DNA of 64,000 bases from Halomonas jincaotanensis. Its GTDB lineage: Bacteria > Pseudomonadota > Gammaproteobacteria > Pseudomonadales > Halomonadaceae. The stretch covers positions 62,001-126,000 of the forward strand of contig NZ_JAHCLU010000008.1 of the NCBI RefSeq assembly GCF_018448785.1, in the 5' to 3' direction. Position 1 is the stretch's first letter. Every line of letters starts with the position of its first letter. A program made the translations under genes and the position numbers. Below are positions 1 to 7,879 of this stretch, piece by piece. The notes under the pieces were generated by a model that saw nothing but the letters and a program-made list of their open reading frames with translations, was not told the DNA's origin and ran no database searches.

Positions 1-266
1 TGCACCAGGATCATCACGCCCCGCTCTGGCGTCGCCGGGTGATAGACATCCGCCCGGTAGTCACGACCCTCCTGCGCATAACGGATGCCCTCGCGGGTCG
101 GGGCCTGGGTACGCGCCTTGAGCCGGCTTTCCTCGCTGCCTGCGGATAGATCACCCAGCACCAGCAAGGCCTCATGACCCCGACTGAGGCTGCTGCACCC
201 CGCTAGCGGGAAGAGGATGACGACCAAGACCGCCAGAAAGACGGATTGGCGCAGAGAAAGACGCAA
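1..266 (-). CDS. Partial lipoprotein, probable alpha/beta hydrolase (3' part outside window)
   Basis: Translation on the minus strand gives a basic N-terminus, a hydrophobic stretch and a lipobox (PLAGC followed by SSLS), so an exported lipoprotein is likely. After about 60 residues comes a segment resembling the first strands of alpha/beta hydrolases (YRADVYHPA, then GVMILV), where a catalytic HG oxyanion motif would normally follow, but the window ends there. No ATG is available in this frame. I place the start at TTG 266; an alternative is CTG 293, which overlaps the upstream stop and sits 7 nt after a GGGAGG ribosome-binding site. Hydrolase assignment is inferred from a short stretch only. 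Confidence 0.55.
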   Translation of the reverse strand, partial: MRLSLRQSVFLAVLVVILFPLAGCSSLSRGHEALLVLGDLSAGSEESRLKARTQAPTREGIRYAQEGRDYRADVYHPATPERGVMILV

Positions 267-289
267 CGCGGCTCGGCTCGCTTGTGCCG

Positions 290-376
290 TCAGGTGACAT
301 CCTCCCGGTAGGTCGCGTCCGCGAACTCGATGAGACAGAACCCATGGCCGAAGGGGTCCGAGAAAGTGACGCATTC
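290..376 (-). pseudogene. 3' remnant of a VOC/glyoxalase family gene
   Basis: Minus-strand frame ending at TGA 290-292 reads VTFSDPFGHGFCLIEF followed by ADATYREDVT. DPxGHxFCLIEF is the usual last beta strand of VOC (glyoxalase/bleomycin-resistance) proteins, including the metal-binding Glu region. Upstream of about base 376 the frame loses this character and meets a stop near 416, so the 5 prime part is missing. The break coincides with the start of lower-GC DNA carrying the membrane-protein gene at 493. I infer that an insertion or deletion removed most of the gene. Family assignment rests on about 25 residues. Confidence 0.5.
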
Positions 377-492
377 TGGAATTGTTCTTACGGCTTTAAG
401 GCGTATCGTTTCAAGCTAGTGACCCGCCGTAAGGGCGTCAAACGGGGGCGAAAGGCCTGGGTGAAGGACCATCAGCAGAAGGCAAGAAATAA

Positions 493-1176
493 ATGAAGCT
501 CCGTAACATTGCCCATTACGCGACAACCCGCAGGATTACAGCCGTTGTGGCCCTAGCCATCCTCTTCCTCGCTTTCAGGTTCTTCCTGACGGAGCGCATG
601 GAGGGCGGGCCCTTCGTCAGCATGCTGACACTTGGACTGGGCTTGCTTGGCATTTCTTTGGTATGGGATCGGGTCGAGCAGTTCACGCTGTTTGGAAGCG
701 AGATCAAGCTTAGAAACTTGACCAAGAGTGCCGAGCACATGCTTTCGAACCTGAGTGAGAGCAGGGTCTCTCTGTATCGAATTGCACTACACCTCGTTAA
801 GCGGGAGGCTGGGGGTCCTGATGACCTTTTTGACTCTCGCGACGAACGAAGCGTTGATGCTTTAGACCTGCTCAGGGAAATCGACAAAGCCGACCTGATT
901 GAGCCGCTAGCGTCCGATATTACGGCAACGCTTGATGTGATCATCGACAAGACGCATTCCAGGCTACTCGAAGCCCCGTTATTCGAGCGGCAAGGCGCGG
1001 CGCCAGGTCCTGACGAGATACTCAGGCTCTATGACGAGCACGCCATTGGCAATTTCACCGCTGTACGCCAGGAAATACCGACCGACACACGCCTCTCCGA
1101 AACCGTCGAACAACTCCGGCTGATGCTTGAGTACCGCCACAAGGCGTCTACTGCGCTCCGGGCCAGTAGACACTAG
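493..1176 (+). CDS. Hypothetical membrane protein, lower-GC insert
   Basis: I do not recognise the family. The 227-residue product has two hydrophobic segments near the N-terminus (about residues 16-33 and 42-58, separated by a short charged loop) and then a soluble helical domain of about 165 residues rich in Glu, Arg and Leu. This suggests a membrane-anchored protein with a cytoplasmic or periplasmic helical body. Base composition is visibly different from neighbours: many ATT, GTT, TTT and CTT codons in an otherwise GC-ending region, a sign of transfer. It adjoins a truncated VOC gene on its left. The ATG at 493 overlaps the stop of a dubious upstream reading frame. Confidence 0.6.
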   Translation: MKLRNIAHYATTRRITAVVALAILFLAFRFFLTERMEGGPFVSMLTLGLGLLGISLVWDRVEQFTLFGSEIKLRNLTKSAEHMLSNLSESRVSLYRIALHLVKREAGGPDDLFDSRDERSVDALDLLREIDKADLIEPLASDITATLDVIIDKTHSRLLEAPLFERQGAAPGPDEILRLYDEHAIGNFTAVRQEIPTDTRLSETVEQLRLMLEYRHKASTALRASRH

Positions 1177-1311
1177 CACTGCGCCGATTCCATCCATGAA
1201 GCGGGCGTGGCGGTTCAAGGGGCATTGGCGAATGGCGCGGGAGGCATCACACTGGTGGCACGCCCCAGAGGGGCGATCATTCGTTTCATTACCCAGCGCA
1301 CAGGAAAATCC

Positions 1312-1788
1312 ATGACCATTAGCCAGGGCGACAAGATTCCCGACGTGACGATCAAGACCAACGGCCCGGAAGGCCCGCAGGATATTTCCACCGGTGAGCT
1401 CTTTGCCGGCAAGCAGGTGGTGCTCTTCGCGGTGCCCGGGGCCTTCACGCCCGGCTGCTCCAACACCCATATGCCGGGGTTCGTGGTCAACGCCGACAAG
1501 ATCCTCGCCAAGGGCGTGGACACCATTGCCTGCATGGCGGTGAACGATGCCTTCGTGCTCGACGCCTGGCAGAAGGCCCAGAACGCCGAGGCTTTCACCA
1601 TGCTGGCCGACGGCAACGCCGAGTTCGCCCGGGCGCTGGGCACCGAAATGGACGCCTCCGGTGGCGGCATGGGCATCCGCAGCCGGCGCTTCGCGCTGAT
1701 CGCCAATGACGGCGTGGTCGAGTACATCGGCATCGACGCCAAGGGCGTAGACAAGAGCAGTGCCGACAGCGTGCTTGCCCAGCTCTAG
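1312..1788 (+). CDS. Peroxiredoxin, Prx5/hybrid type
   Basis: Thiol peroxidase that reduces hydrogen peroxide and organic hydroperoxides, normally recycled by glutathione/glutaredoxin or thioredoxin. The 158-residue protein carries the diagnostic Prx5 active-site block VPGAFTPGCSNTH with the peroxidatic Cys at residue 49, and the conserved Arg in GIRSRRFALI. Length matches single-domain Prx5 proteins without a fused glutaredoxin. I chose ATG 1312 because the earlier in-frame ATG at 1207 adds residues unlike the family. It stands alone between the lower-GC insert and a convergent aldo/keto reductase. Confidence 0.93.
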   Translation: MTISQGDKIPDVTIKTNGPEGPQDISTGELFAGKQVVLFAVPGAFTPGCSNTHMPGFVVNADKILAKGVDTIACMAVNDAFVLDAWQKAQNAEAFTMLADGNAEFARALGTEMDASGGGMGIRSRRFALIANDGVVEYIGIDAKGVDKSSADSVLAQL

Positions 1789-1846
1789 CCAACCGGGTAT
1801 TAACTGGTCTACTCGTTACCCGACATCCACACGGCTAGACAACGCA

Positions 1847-2659
1847 TCACGCATCCCAGCTGGGGGCGAAGTCCGGGTCGGCGATGCGCTCGCCGCGATC
1901 CAGGGCGGCGATGGCGTCGCGTTCGGCCTGGCTCAGCTCGATCCGCAGGGCCTCCATGTTGCTCTGCAGGTTCTCGGCCTTGGTGGAAGACGGAATCGCC
2001 ACGATGCCCCGCGAGACGACCCAGGCCAGGGCGATCTGCGCCGGGGTGGCGTCGTGCTCGTCGGCGATGCGCTTGAGGGTGTCGTCCTTCATCACCTTGC
2101 CGACCGCCAGCGGCATGTAGCCGGTCACGGTGAGGCCCAGGCGCTGACAGTGCTCGACGAGCTTGTGGTTCTGCAGGAAGGGATGCACCTCGACCTGGTT
2201 GGTCAACAGGGCATCGGCGCCGAGGAGTTCGACGGCCTGGTCAACCTGAGCGATGGTGAAGTTGGACACCCCGATATGCCGCGCCTTGCCGGCCTGCTGT
2301 ACCTCCCGCAGGGCGCCCAGGTATTCGGCCATGGGCACCGCGTCATCGGGTGAGGGCCAGTGGATCAACAGCAGGTCTACGTAGTCGGTACCGAGCTTGG
2401 CCAGACTCTCGTCGACGCTGGCCTTGAGCACCTGAGGCTCGAGCCTGTCGTACCAGACCTTGGTGGTGAGGAAGATGTCCTCTCGCGACAAATCGCTTTC
2501 GGCAATCGCCGCCCCGACGTCGGCCTCGTTTCCGTACATCTGGGCCGTGTCGATGTGGCGAAAGCCGCATGCCAGCGCGGCATGAACCGACTGCTTGAGG
2601 GTGTCGCCCTCGAGGCGGAAAGTGCCGAGACCGGGATTGGGTAGGGTGGTGAAACTCAT
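1847..2659 (-). CDS. dkgB: Aldo/keto reductase, DkgB-like
   Basis: NADPH-dependent carbonyl reductase of the AKR superfamily, closest in pattern to 2,5-diketo-D-gluconate reductase B, which also reduces methylglyoxal. The TIM-barrel catalytic tetrad is visible: Asp37 (HIDTAQMYGNE), Tyr42, Lys67 (LTTKVWY) and His100 (LLLIHWP). The C-terminal cofactor loop IPSSTK is present. At 270 residues it has the usual length. The ATG follows an AAGGAGT ribosome-binding site. It is monocistronic, convergent with the peroxiredoxin and divergent from the SixA-CHAD gene. Substrate cannot be read from sequence, so the symbol is by similarity. Confidence 0.88.
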   Translation of the reverse strand: MSFTTLPNPGLGTFRLEGDTLKQSVHAALACGFRHIDTAQMYGNEADVGAAIAESDLSREDIFLTTKVWYDRLEPQVLKASVDESLAKLGTDYVDLLLIHWPSPDDAVPMAEYLGALREVQQAGKARHIGVSNFTIAQVDQAVELLGADALLTNQVEVHPFLQNHKLVEHCQRLGLTVTGYMPLAVGKVMKDDTLKRIADEHDATPAQIALAWVVSRGIVAIPSSTKAENLQSNMEALRIELSQAERDAIAALDRGERIADPDFAPSWDA

Positions 2660-2789
2660 GGGGACTCCTTGTCCAAGCGAATGGCGAAACGCGCGATGGC
2701 CATGTTAGGTAGATGCGGGAGCCTCGCCCCAACTTCAAGGCCATGATATAGGCTGTCGATGAGATACACCGTTCATCCCGAGGATGGCC

Positions 2790-4160
2790 ATGAAGCATCT
2801 ATTCCTGATCCGACACGCCAAGGCACGCCGCAGCGCTACCCCCGACCCACAACGCCAGCTGCAAAAGCGTGGTCAGCGCCAGCTAGCTGCCATGGGGACA
2901 CCGCTGCAACGGCTCGGTGCCTTCGCGGGAGACATTCATGTCAGCACGGCGACCCGGGCACAACAGACCCTTCAGGAGCTGGATGCCGCCCTTCCCGAGC
3001 TCGACCTGGCCAGGCGCGCCCAGCACGATGGCGCCCTGTATACGTTCGACGAAGCGACGCTGCGCGGATGGCTGAAAACCACCAACGCCGATCCTGCCAC
3101 CCTCACCCTGATTGGCCATAATCCGGCCCTGCTGGACCTGGCTCGGCGACTTGCCGACTCGCCACCCGAGCGCTTGCCTACGGCGGGCATGCTCCATATC
3201 ACCCTGCCGAGCGAGACCTGGCGCAAGCTCGGCAAGGGCCACGGTACCCTGGTGGCAAGCTTGACACCCGCAGAGGCGAGTCATGCGCTGTTCAAACGCC
3301 GCGCCCCCAAGTCACCCAAACTCTCGGGTAGCAACCTCCCCAAGCGCATCAGAGGGCAGCTGCGCCATCAGTACCGGATGATTCGTGCCCTCGAGCCCGG
3401 CGTCCGCGCCGGCTGGGACCCCGAGTTCCTGCACCAGTACCGAGTCAATCTGCGTCGCAGTCGCGCCATCACTGAGTCGCTGCTGGCCGTCGCCCCCGCG
3501 CCCAAGGTGAAGAAGGCACTCAAGGGAGTGAAGCGTCGCGCCCGCGCCACCAGCCGGTTGCGTGACCTCGAGGTCTTCCTCGAAACCGTGGTGAAAACCA
3601 AAACCACTACCGAACACGACAACGATGCCATCCAGGCCTTACGGGACTGGTTGCGACAAGAGGCGGCGGCAGAACACGCCGGGCTCCGCCGGCAACTCGC
3701 CTCACGAGACTACGCCAGGAAAATGCAACACTGGCGACGCTGCCTGGACACGAAGGCTTTCCACAACCTGCTGGCCGCCGCCAACCAAGAACGAATCGAA
3801 GCGGTGCTGGACCAGCGCATCGCTCGCCACGACGACCAATGGCGAGACCTGGACGCGTCGTCTTCGGACGAGGCCCAGCATGAGCTGCGCAAGACGGTGA
3901 AGCGCATCCGTTACCAAGCAGAGCTAGGCCCCGATCGACACCACGACCTACTCCAGCGCCTCAAGACCCGCCAGAAACTGCTTGGTGACTTCCAGGACCT
4001 GACCACTCAACTCGGGTTAATGCTTGAATTCAGCGGCTCGGAAATGGCCCGGCGCCTTTCGACTGAGGCAAACCAGGCTTTCGAAAACTGGCAAGAGCAA
4101 CTGAGCGCGCGGCACCAGACCTTGCGACAGGAAATCCGGCAACTGGGGCCACTAGGATGA
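2790..4160 (+). CDS. SixA histidine phosphatase-CHAD domain fusion
   Basis: Residues 1 to about 155 form a histidine phosphatase (SixA) domain: LIRHAKARRS supplies the nucleophile His9 and LIGHNP the second catalytic His. SixA proteins dephosphorylate phosphohistidine on Hpt domains and phosphotransfer proteins. Residues from about 178 to 450 form a CHAD domain, an all-helical domain with conserved His/Lys/Arg that binds polyphosphate (HQYRMIRALEPGV, RRSRAITE, ELRKTVKRIRY). The fusion implies polyphosphate-linked phosphatase control, which is inference. Start 2790 is preferred over ATG 2784 because GAGG at 2780-2783 lies 6 nt upstream of it. 456 residues. Confidence 0.88.
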   Translation: MKHLFLIRHAKARRSATPDPQRQLQKRGQRQLAAMGTPLQRLGAFAGDIHVSTATRAQQTLQELDAALPELDLARRAQHDGALYTFDEATLRGWLKTTNADPATLTLIGHNPALLDLARRLADSPPERLPTAGMLHITLPSETWRKLGKGHGTLVASLTPAEASHALFKRRAPKSPKLSGSNLPKRIRGQLRHQYRMIRALEPGVRAGWDPEFLHQYRVNLRRSRAITESLLAVAPAPKVKKALKGVKRRARATSRLRDLEVFLETVVKTKTTTEHDNDAIQALRDWLRQEAAAEHAGLRRQLASRDYARKMQHWRRCLDTKAFHNLLAAANQERIEAVLDQRIARHDDQWRDLDASSSDEAQHELRKTVKRIRYQAELGPDRHHDLLQRLKTRQKLLGDFQDLTTQLGLMLEFSGSEMARRLSTEANQAFENWQEQLSARHQTLRQEIRQLGPLG

Positions 4161-4248
4161 CAGTACCGCCTCGGGCAGCGACAATAGTGCCCTCTCTATC
4201 GTTTCTTTACCCTTGCCCTTGTGCCTTTTATCCTGTGCCGACGCTGCC

Positions 4249-5022
4249 ATGACACCACCGCTGACTCTACTCTACCGCGACGATCACCTGGTCGCTGTGC
4301 ACAAGCCGGCGGGCCTGCTGGTGCATCGAACGGCACTCGCCCACGGCGAGCGCGAGTTCCTGTTGCAGCAGCTGCGTGACCAGATTGGCCAGCGGGTCTA
4401 TCCGGTGCATCGGCTGGACCGCCCGACATCCGGGGTGATGGTGTTCGCGCTGTCGCCCGAGGTGGCCACCCCCTTGGTTGCGGCCTTTTCGGCGCGCCGG
4501 GTGGCGAAGCGCTATCTGGCGGTGGTGCGCGGCGTGGGCCCCGAACAGGCACGCCTCGACTACGCCCTACGCGAGGAGGACGGCCGACGCCCCAAGGCGG
4601 AAATGCCGGCACTGGCCGCCATCACCGAGGTTAGGCGACTGGACAGCGTCGAACTACCGGTGAACGTCGATCGCTATCCCCAGGCGCGCTATTCACTGAT
4701 GGAGGCGCGACCAATGACCGGGCGACGTCACCAGATTCGCCGCCACCTCTCGCGCCGCGGCTATCCGATCATCGGCGATGCCAAGCACGGCAAGAGCAAC
4801 CACAATCGCTTCTTCAAGGAGCAGTTGGGCTGCCCTCACTTGTTATTGGCGGCGGTCGGCCTGGTCTTCGATCACCCGGTCGACGGACGCCCGCTGCGGC
4901 TGACCTGCGGCCTCGAGCCGACGATGGCGAGCCTGCTTGAACGTTTCGGCTGGGCCGGTCACCTGCCGGTGAACCAGGCGCGGTTCGAAGCGTCCACTGT
5001 CGACCCTGCCCCGACCCCATGA
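4249..5022 (+). CDS. truC: tRNA pseudouridine(65) synthase TruC
   Basis: RluA-family pseudouridine synthase that isomerises U65 in tRNA. The catalytic motif VHRLDRPTSGV (Asp in HRLD) is clear, and the N-terminus (LLYRDDHLVAVHKPAGLLVHR) and the block GRRHQIRRHL then PIIGDAKHG match TruC better than RluA or RluC. At 257 residues it is close to the E. coli length. ATG 4249 is preferred over 4213, whose extra residues are not family-like. Its TGA overlaps the ATG of tcdA by 4 nt, giving translational coupling of two tRNA-modifying enzymes. Confidence 0.9.
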   Translation: MTPPLTLLYRDDHLVAVHKPAGLLVHRTALAHGEREFLLQQLRDQIGQRVYPVHRLDRPTSGVMVFALSPEVATPLVAAFSARRVAKRYLAVVRGVGPEQARLDYALREEDGRRPKAEMPALAAITEVRRLDSVELPVNVDRYPQARYSLMEARPMTGRRHQIRRHLSRRGYPIIGDAKHGKSNHNRFFKEQLGCPHLLLAAVGLVFDHPVDGRPLRLTCGLEPTMASLLERFGWAGHLPVNQARFEASTVDPAPTP

Positions 5023-5945
5023 CGCTCCATCCGATGACACCCATGCCCATAAGCGATTCCCCGACCTCATTTGAAAACGACTCCTTGAGCGACGCCGTGA
5101 CACAAGACCTGCCGCCTTTCACCAGCCATCCTGGTGATGACCACGAGCTGCGCTTCGGGGGTATCCGCCGGCTCTACGGCAATCGCGCCTTCGCGCGTTT
5201 TCGCCGTGCGCATGTGGTCGTGGTCGGCGTGGGTGGAGTGGGCAGCTGGGCGGTCGAGGCGCTGGCCCGCTCGGGTATCGGCAAGCTGACGCTGATCGAT
5301 CTGGACGATGTCTGCGTGTCTAACGTCAACCGCCAACTGCACGCGTTGGACGGTACCATCGGGCGCCCCAAGGTCGAGGTACTGGCAGAACGCTGCCGGG
5401 CCATCCAGCCGGAGATCGAGGTGGTCGCCGACAGCGCCTTCGTCACGCCGCACAATCTTGCCGTGCGCCTCCCCGATGATGCCGACCTGGTGCTCGATGC
5501 CATCGACAGCGTGGTGGCCAAGGCGGCGCTGATCGCCTGGTGCAAGCGCCGCAAGCTGCCGATCGTAGTGACCGGGGCGGCCGGCGGCCAGACCGACCCG
5601 ACGCGCATTCGCGTAGCGGATCTGTCGCGTACCGAGCACGACCCACTGCTCGCCAAGGTGCGCGCGCGATTGCGTCGCGATTTCGGCTTCTCGCGTAATC
5701 CCAAGCGGCGCTTCTCGGTGGAGTGCGTCTATTCCGACGAACAATTGGTCTATCCTGCCAGCGATGGCGAGGTGTGCTTCCAGAAGCCGAGCACCGGCGA
5801 GGCCACCCGGCTTGATTGCGCCTCGGGATTCGGCGCCGCCACCTTCGTCACCGGCAGTTTCGGCTTCGTCGCCGCCTCCCGTGCCCTGGCGCGACTGGCC
5901 AAGCAGGCGGCTATCCGCCCCCCGACCGAAGGAGCCACGACATGA
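5019..5945 (+). CDS. tcdA: tRNA threonylcarbamoyladenosine dehydratase TcdA (CsdL)
   Basis: ATP-dependent E1-like enzyme that cyclises t6A37 of tRNA to ct6A. The adenylation fold is visible: VVVVGVGGVGSWAVEALARSG (Gly-rich ATP loop, about residues 66-86), LIDLDDVCVSNVNRQ, and DAIDSVVAKAAL. The long E1-like C-terminal part contains ECVYSDEQ. About 45 extra N-terminal residues precede the conserved core, and internal ATGs at 5034 or 5043 are possible starts. The ATGA overlap with truC (5019-5022) and with the downstream DUF1653 gene supports a co-translated operon. Confidence 0.92.
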   Translation: MTLHPMTPMPISDSPTSFENDSLSDAVTQDLPPFTSHPGDDHELRFGGIRRLYGNRAFARFRRAHVVVVGVGGVGSWAVEALARSGIGKLTLIDLDDVCVSNVNRQLHALDGTIGRPKVEVLAERCRAIQPEIEVVADSAFVTPHNLAVRLPDDADLVLDAIDSVVAKAALIAWCKRRKLPIVVTGAAGGQTDPTRIRVADLSRTEHDPLLAKVRARLRRDFGFSRNPKRRFSVECVYSDEQLVYPASDGEVCFQKPSTGEATRLDCASGFGAATFVTGSFGFVAASRALARLAKQAAIRPPTEGATT

Positions 5946-6169
5946 GCCAAGCCCTCCCTGTTCCCGGCATCTACTCTCACTACAAGGGCCATTACTACGA
6001 GTTGCTTGGCGTCGCCCATCACAGCGAGACCGAGGAGCCGTTGGTGGTCTATCGCGCGCTCTACGGCGATTACGGCCTATGGGTGAGACCGCTGGAGATG
6101 TTCACGGAAACCGTCGAGGTACAGGGCGAGCCGGTGCCGCGGTTCGCGCTGGAGAAGGCCTTTTCTTGA
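5942..6169 (+). CDS. DUF1653 domain protein
   Basis: Small 75-residue protein with the DUF1653 signature: PGIYSHYKGHYYELLGVAHHSET, then VVYRALYGDYGLWVRPLEMF. The function of this family is not established; the fold is predicted to be SH3-like. It is the last gene of the truC-tcdA run and its ATG overlaps the tcdA stop by 4 nt. The longer in-frame extension beginning at 5816 is antisense-like sequence inside tcdA and was discarded. Confidence 0.85.
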   Translation: MSQALPVPGIYSHYKGHYYELLGVAHHSETEEPLVVYRALYGDYGLWVRPLEMFTETVEVQGEPVPRFALEKAFS

Positions 6170-6226
6170 CAAGGACGTTGCCTGACGCGGCAGCCTTGAG
6201 CCCGCCCGTTGCCTGCCGAACACGAC

Positions 6227-6254
6227 AAAACGCCCCGCTACAGACAGCGAGGCG
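6227..6254 (-). terminator. Rho-independent terminator of bfr
   Basis: On the minus strand, CGCCTCGCT and AGCGGGGCG pair over 9 bp (one G-T wobble) around a 6-nt loop, followed directly by TTTT. It lies 30 nt beyond the bfr stop and reads in the bfr direction. Confidence 0.8.
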
Positions 6255-6283
6255 CTAAAGGCAGGCAGTAGAGGCCGCTAAGA

Positions 6284-6766
6284 TTACTCGTCGCCGGCTT
6301 CCTGCATCTGCTTTTGCATGTAGTTCTCGATGCCCACCTTGTCGATCAGGCCGAGTTCGGTCTCGATATTATCGATATGGTCTTCCTCGTCAGCGAGGAT
6401 GTCGCGGAAGAGATCACGGCTGACGTAGTCCTTGACCTGCTCACAGTGGGTGATCGCCTCGATGTAGTCCTGGCGGCCCTCGTGCTCGATCTTCAGATCG
6501 CATTCGAGCATCTCGCGCACATTCTCGCCGATGTGCAGCTTGCCGAGATCCTGGAGGTTGGGCACGCCCTCGAGGAAAAGGATGCGCTCGATCAGCTTGT
6601 CGGCGTGCTGCATCTCCTCGATGGACTCATCGTATTCCCACTTGGTCAATGCCTTGAGGCCCCAGTCCTTGTACATCTTGGCGTGCAGGAAATACTGATT
6701 GATGGCCACCAGCTCGTTGCCGAGCGCGGTGTTGAGATATTCGATGACCTTGATATCACCTTTCAT
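6284..6766 (-). CDS. bfr: Bacterioferritin
   Basis: Haem-containing iron-storage protein that forms a 24-mer shell, oxidises Fe(II) at a di-iron ferroxidase centre and stores the mineral. All key residues sit at the classic positions: Glu18, Glu51, His54, Glu94, Glu127 and His130 for the di-iron site, and Met52 for haem binding between subunits. The 160-residue length is typical. A GAGGGAGCACG ribosome-binding region precedes the ATG. bfd lies about 240 bp upstream on the same strand, as expected for the electron-transfer partner that mobilises stored iron. Confidence 0.97.
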   Translation of the reverse strand: MKGDIKVIEYLNTALGNELVAINQYFLHAKMYKDWGLKALTKWEYDESIEEMQHADKLIERILFLEGVPNLQDLGKLHIGENVREMLECDLKIEHEGRQDYIEAITHCEQVKDYVSRDLFRDILADEEDHIDNIETELGLIDKVGIENYMQKQMQEAGDE

Positions 6767-6961
6767 CGTCGTGCTCCCTCATTGTCGCGGTCAGGTGTCG
6801 GGGCTTGCCGAGGCAGTACTGCCGAGCATGCATTCCATGCCACTCAGTATGAATGACACACCTTGGTATTGGCTAGTCGACGTAAGAAGGGCCGACAACG
6901 ACAACAGTCTGGGGCCAGCTTTGGAGCGGTTTGAACGGTACGAAGCCCCGGTGGCGCGTGC

Positions 6962-6984
6962 CGCTGCCTGGGGGGAAGGCAGCG
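6962..6984. terminator. Hairpin downstream of bfd
   Basis: Perfect 8-bp stem CGCTGCCT / AGGCAGCG with a 7-nt purine-rich loop, 20 nt beyond the bfd stop. It lacks a T tract on either strand, so a terminator role is only suggested. It may instead be an mRNA-stabilising or attenuating structure between bfd and bfr. Confidence 0.35.
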
Positions 6985-7003
6985 CGGAGAAGCCATCATG
7001 CAA

Positions 7004-7210
7004 TCATACCGCGTAGGCGAGATCGGCGGTGGCAGCGTTAAGCTCTCTGACCACGGCCTCGCGGGTCACGTTCTTGCCCAGGCAGGCGCATTTTCCGCAC
7101 TGGGTGCCGCAGCCGGTATCGGCCTGCACCTCGCGCCAGCTGCGCGCCCCATCCTCGACGGACTGGCGGATCTGGTGGTCCGTCACACTCTTGCAGATAC
7201 AGACATACAT
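7004..7210 (-). CDS. bfd: Bacterioferritin-associated ferredoxin
   Basis: [2Fe-2S] protein that binds bacterioferritin and delivers electrons to release stored iron. The 68-residue sequence begins MYVCICKSVTD and contains CGTQCGKC; Cys4, Cys6, Cys38 and Cys41 are the expected cluster ligands. ATG 7210 is chosen over an in-frame GTG at 7219, because GAGG motifs lie 3 and 8 nt upstream of the ATG. A Fur-box-like palindrome lies upstream at 7257-7273, consistent with induction on iron starvation, when stored iron is needed. Confidence 0.94.
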   Translation of the reverse strand: MYVCICKSVTDHQIRQSVEDGARSWREVQADTGCGTQCGKCACLGKNVTREAVVRELNAATADLAYAV

Positions 7211-7256
7211 TCGCCTCACCTCGTTCGTCAGCGCTACCCGAAGACCGTGATATCAA

Positions 7257-7273
7257 ATGTAAACGATTCGCAT
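7257..7273 (-). promoter_or_regulatory. Putative Fur box upstream of bfd
   Basis: Imperfect palindrome ATGCGAATCGTTTACAT on the minus strand, with symmetric ATG/CAT ends and AA/TT inner pairs, resembling the AT-rich Fur consensus. It lies about 47 bp before the bfd start. Fur repression of bfd is known in enterics and pseudomonads; here it is inferred from the site only. Confidence 0.5.
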
Positions 7274-7342
7274 GGTGTATTACAACAAGAATCCGTACCT
7301 TTTTTGTCCTGTTTATTTCGAACGCGCTAAACGGCCGAAGTT

Positions 7343-7825
7343 TCAGCGCCTCTTGTCGGGCTTGGGCAGCACGACGACCTGGCTTCGCGAGACGATATCG
7401 CCCCAACTGCGTCGCTGAGGATCGAACAGCGTCCACCAGTAACCAAGCCCCAGGGCAGCCAGCGATACCCAAGCCATCAGAAAGCGCACCATTGCCTGAA
7501 CCGGGGTGATCGAGGCGCCGTCGAGGGTCTGCACACGTAGCCGCCAGGCTTGCATGCCCAGGGTCATGCCGCCACGCACCCAGAAGAAGGCGAAGAAGGC
7601 ATAAGCACTGAGCAGCAACAGCCCCCGCAGCGACAGCACCTGAGCCAGCCCGCTACCGACCTCCTCGGGCGGCAGCCCCAGCACCAGGCGCATGGTGACC
7701 AGGTGCAGCGCCGTGACCAGCAGCCATATCGCCGCAACCAGAAAGCCGTCGTAGAGCATGGCGCCCAGCCGCCGGCCGAGACCGGCGGGCCAGACGTCGT
7801 CGAGTTGGTCGAAGCGTCGTTGCAT
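7343..7825 (-). CDS. RDD family membrane protein
   Basis: 160-residue integral membrane protein of the RDD family. Three hydrophobic segments are visible (about residues 27-46, 68-85 and 112-130), with GLGRRLGAMLYDG at the first helix and MTLGMQAWRLRV between helices two and three, matching the family pattern. RDD proteins are of unclear function; some act as sodium/proton antiporters. It lies downstream of lptG on the same strand, an arrangement also found in other gammaproteobacteria, though the 55-bp gap leaves operon membership open. Confidence 0.85.
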   Translation of the reverse strand: MQRRFDQLDDVWPAGLGRRLGAMLYDGFLVAAIWLLVTALHLVTMRLVLGLPPEEVGSGLAQVLSLRGLLLLSAYAFFAFFWVRGGMTLGMQAWRLRVQTLDGASITPVQAMVRFLMAWVSLAALGLGYWWTLFDPQRRSWGDIVSRSQVVVLPKPDKRR

Positions 7826-7879
7826 GTCGAGCCCTTAGCGGTTCAGGTAACGCCCTGGCGGGGCGGAGAGTACAGCGTC

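Noticed and set aside
284-496. 70-codon plus-strand reading frame before the membrane-protein gene
   Set aside because: Its first third is antisense to a recognisable VOC gene end, it has no good ribosome-binding site, and the product has no recognisable features.
6812-6823. Perfect palindrome GGCAGTACTGCC between bfd and bfr
   Set aside because: Short and lacking a match to any operator I can name; could easily occur by chance at this GC content.
6791-7016. Possible reading frames in the bfd-bfr gap
   Set aside because: Codon use is mixed, no start signal is convincing and no family pattern appears on either strand.
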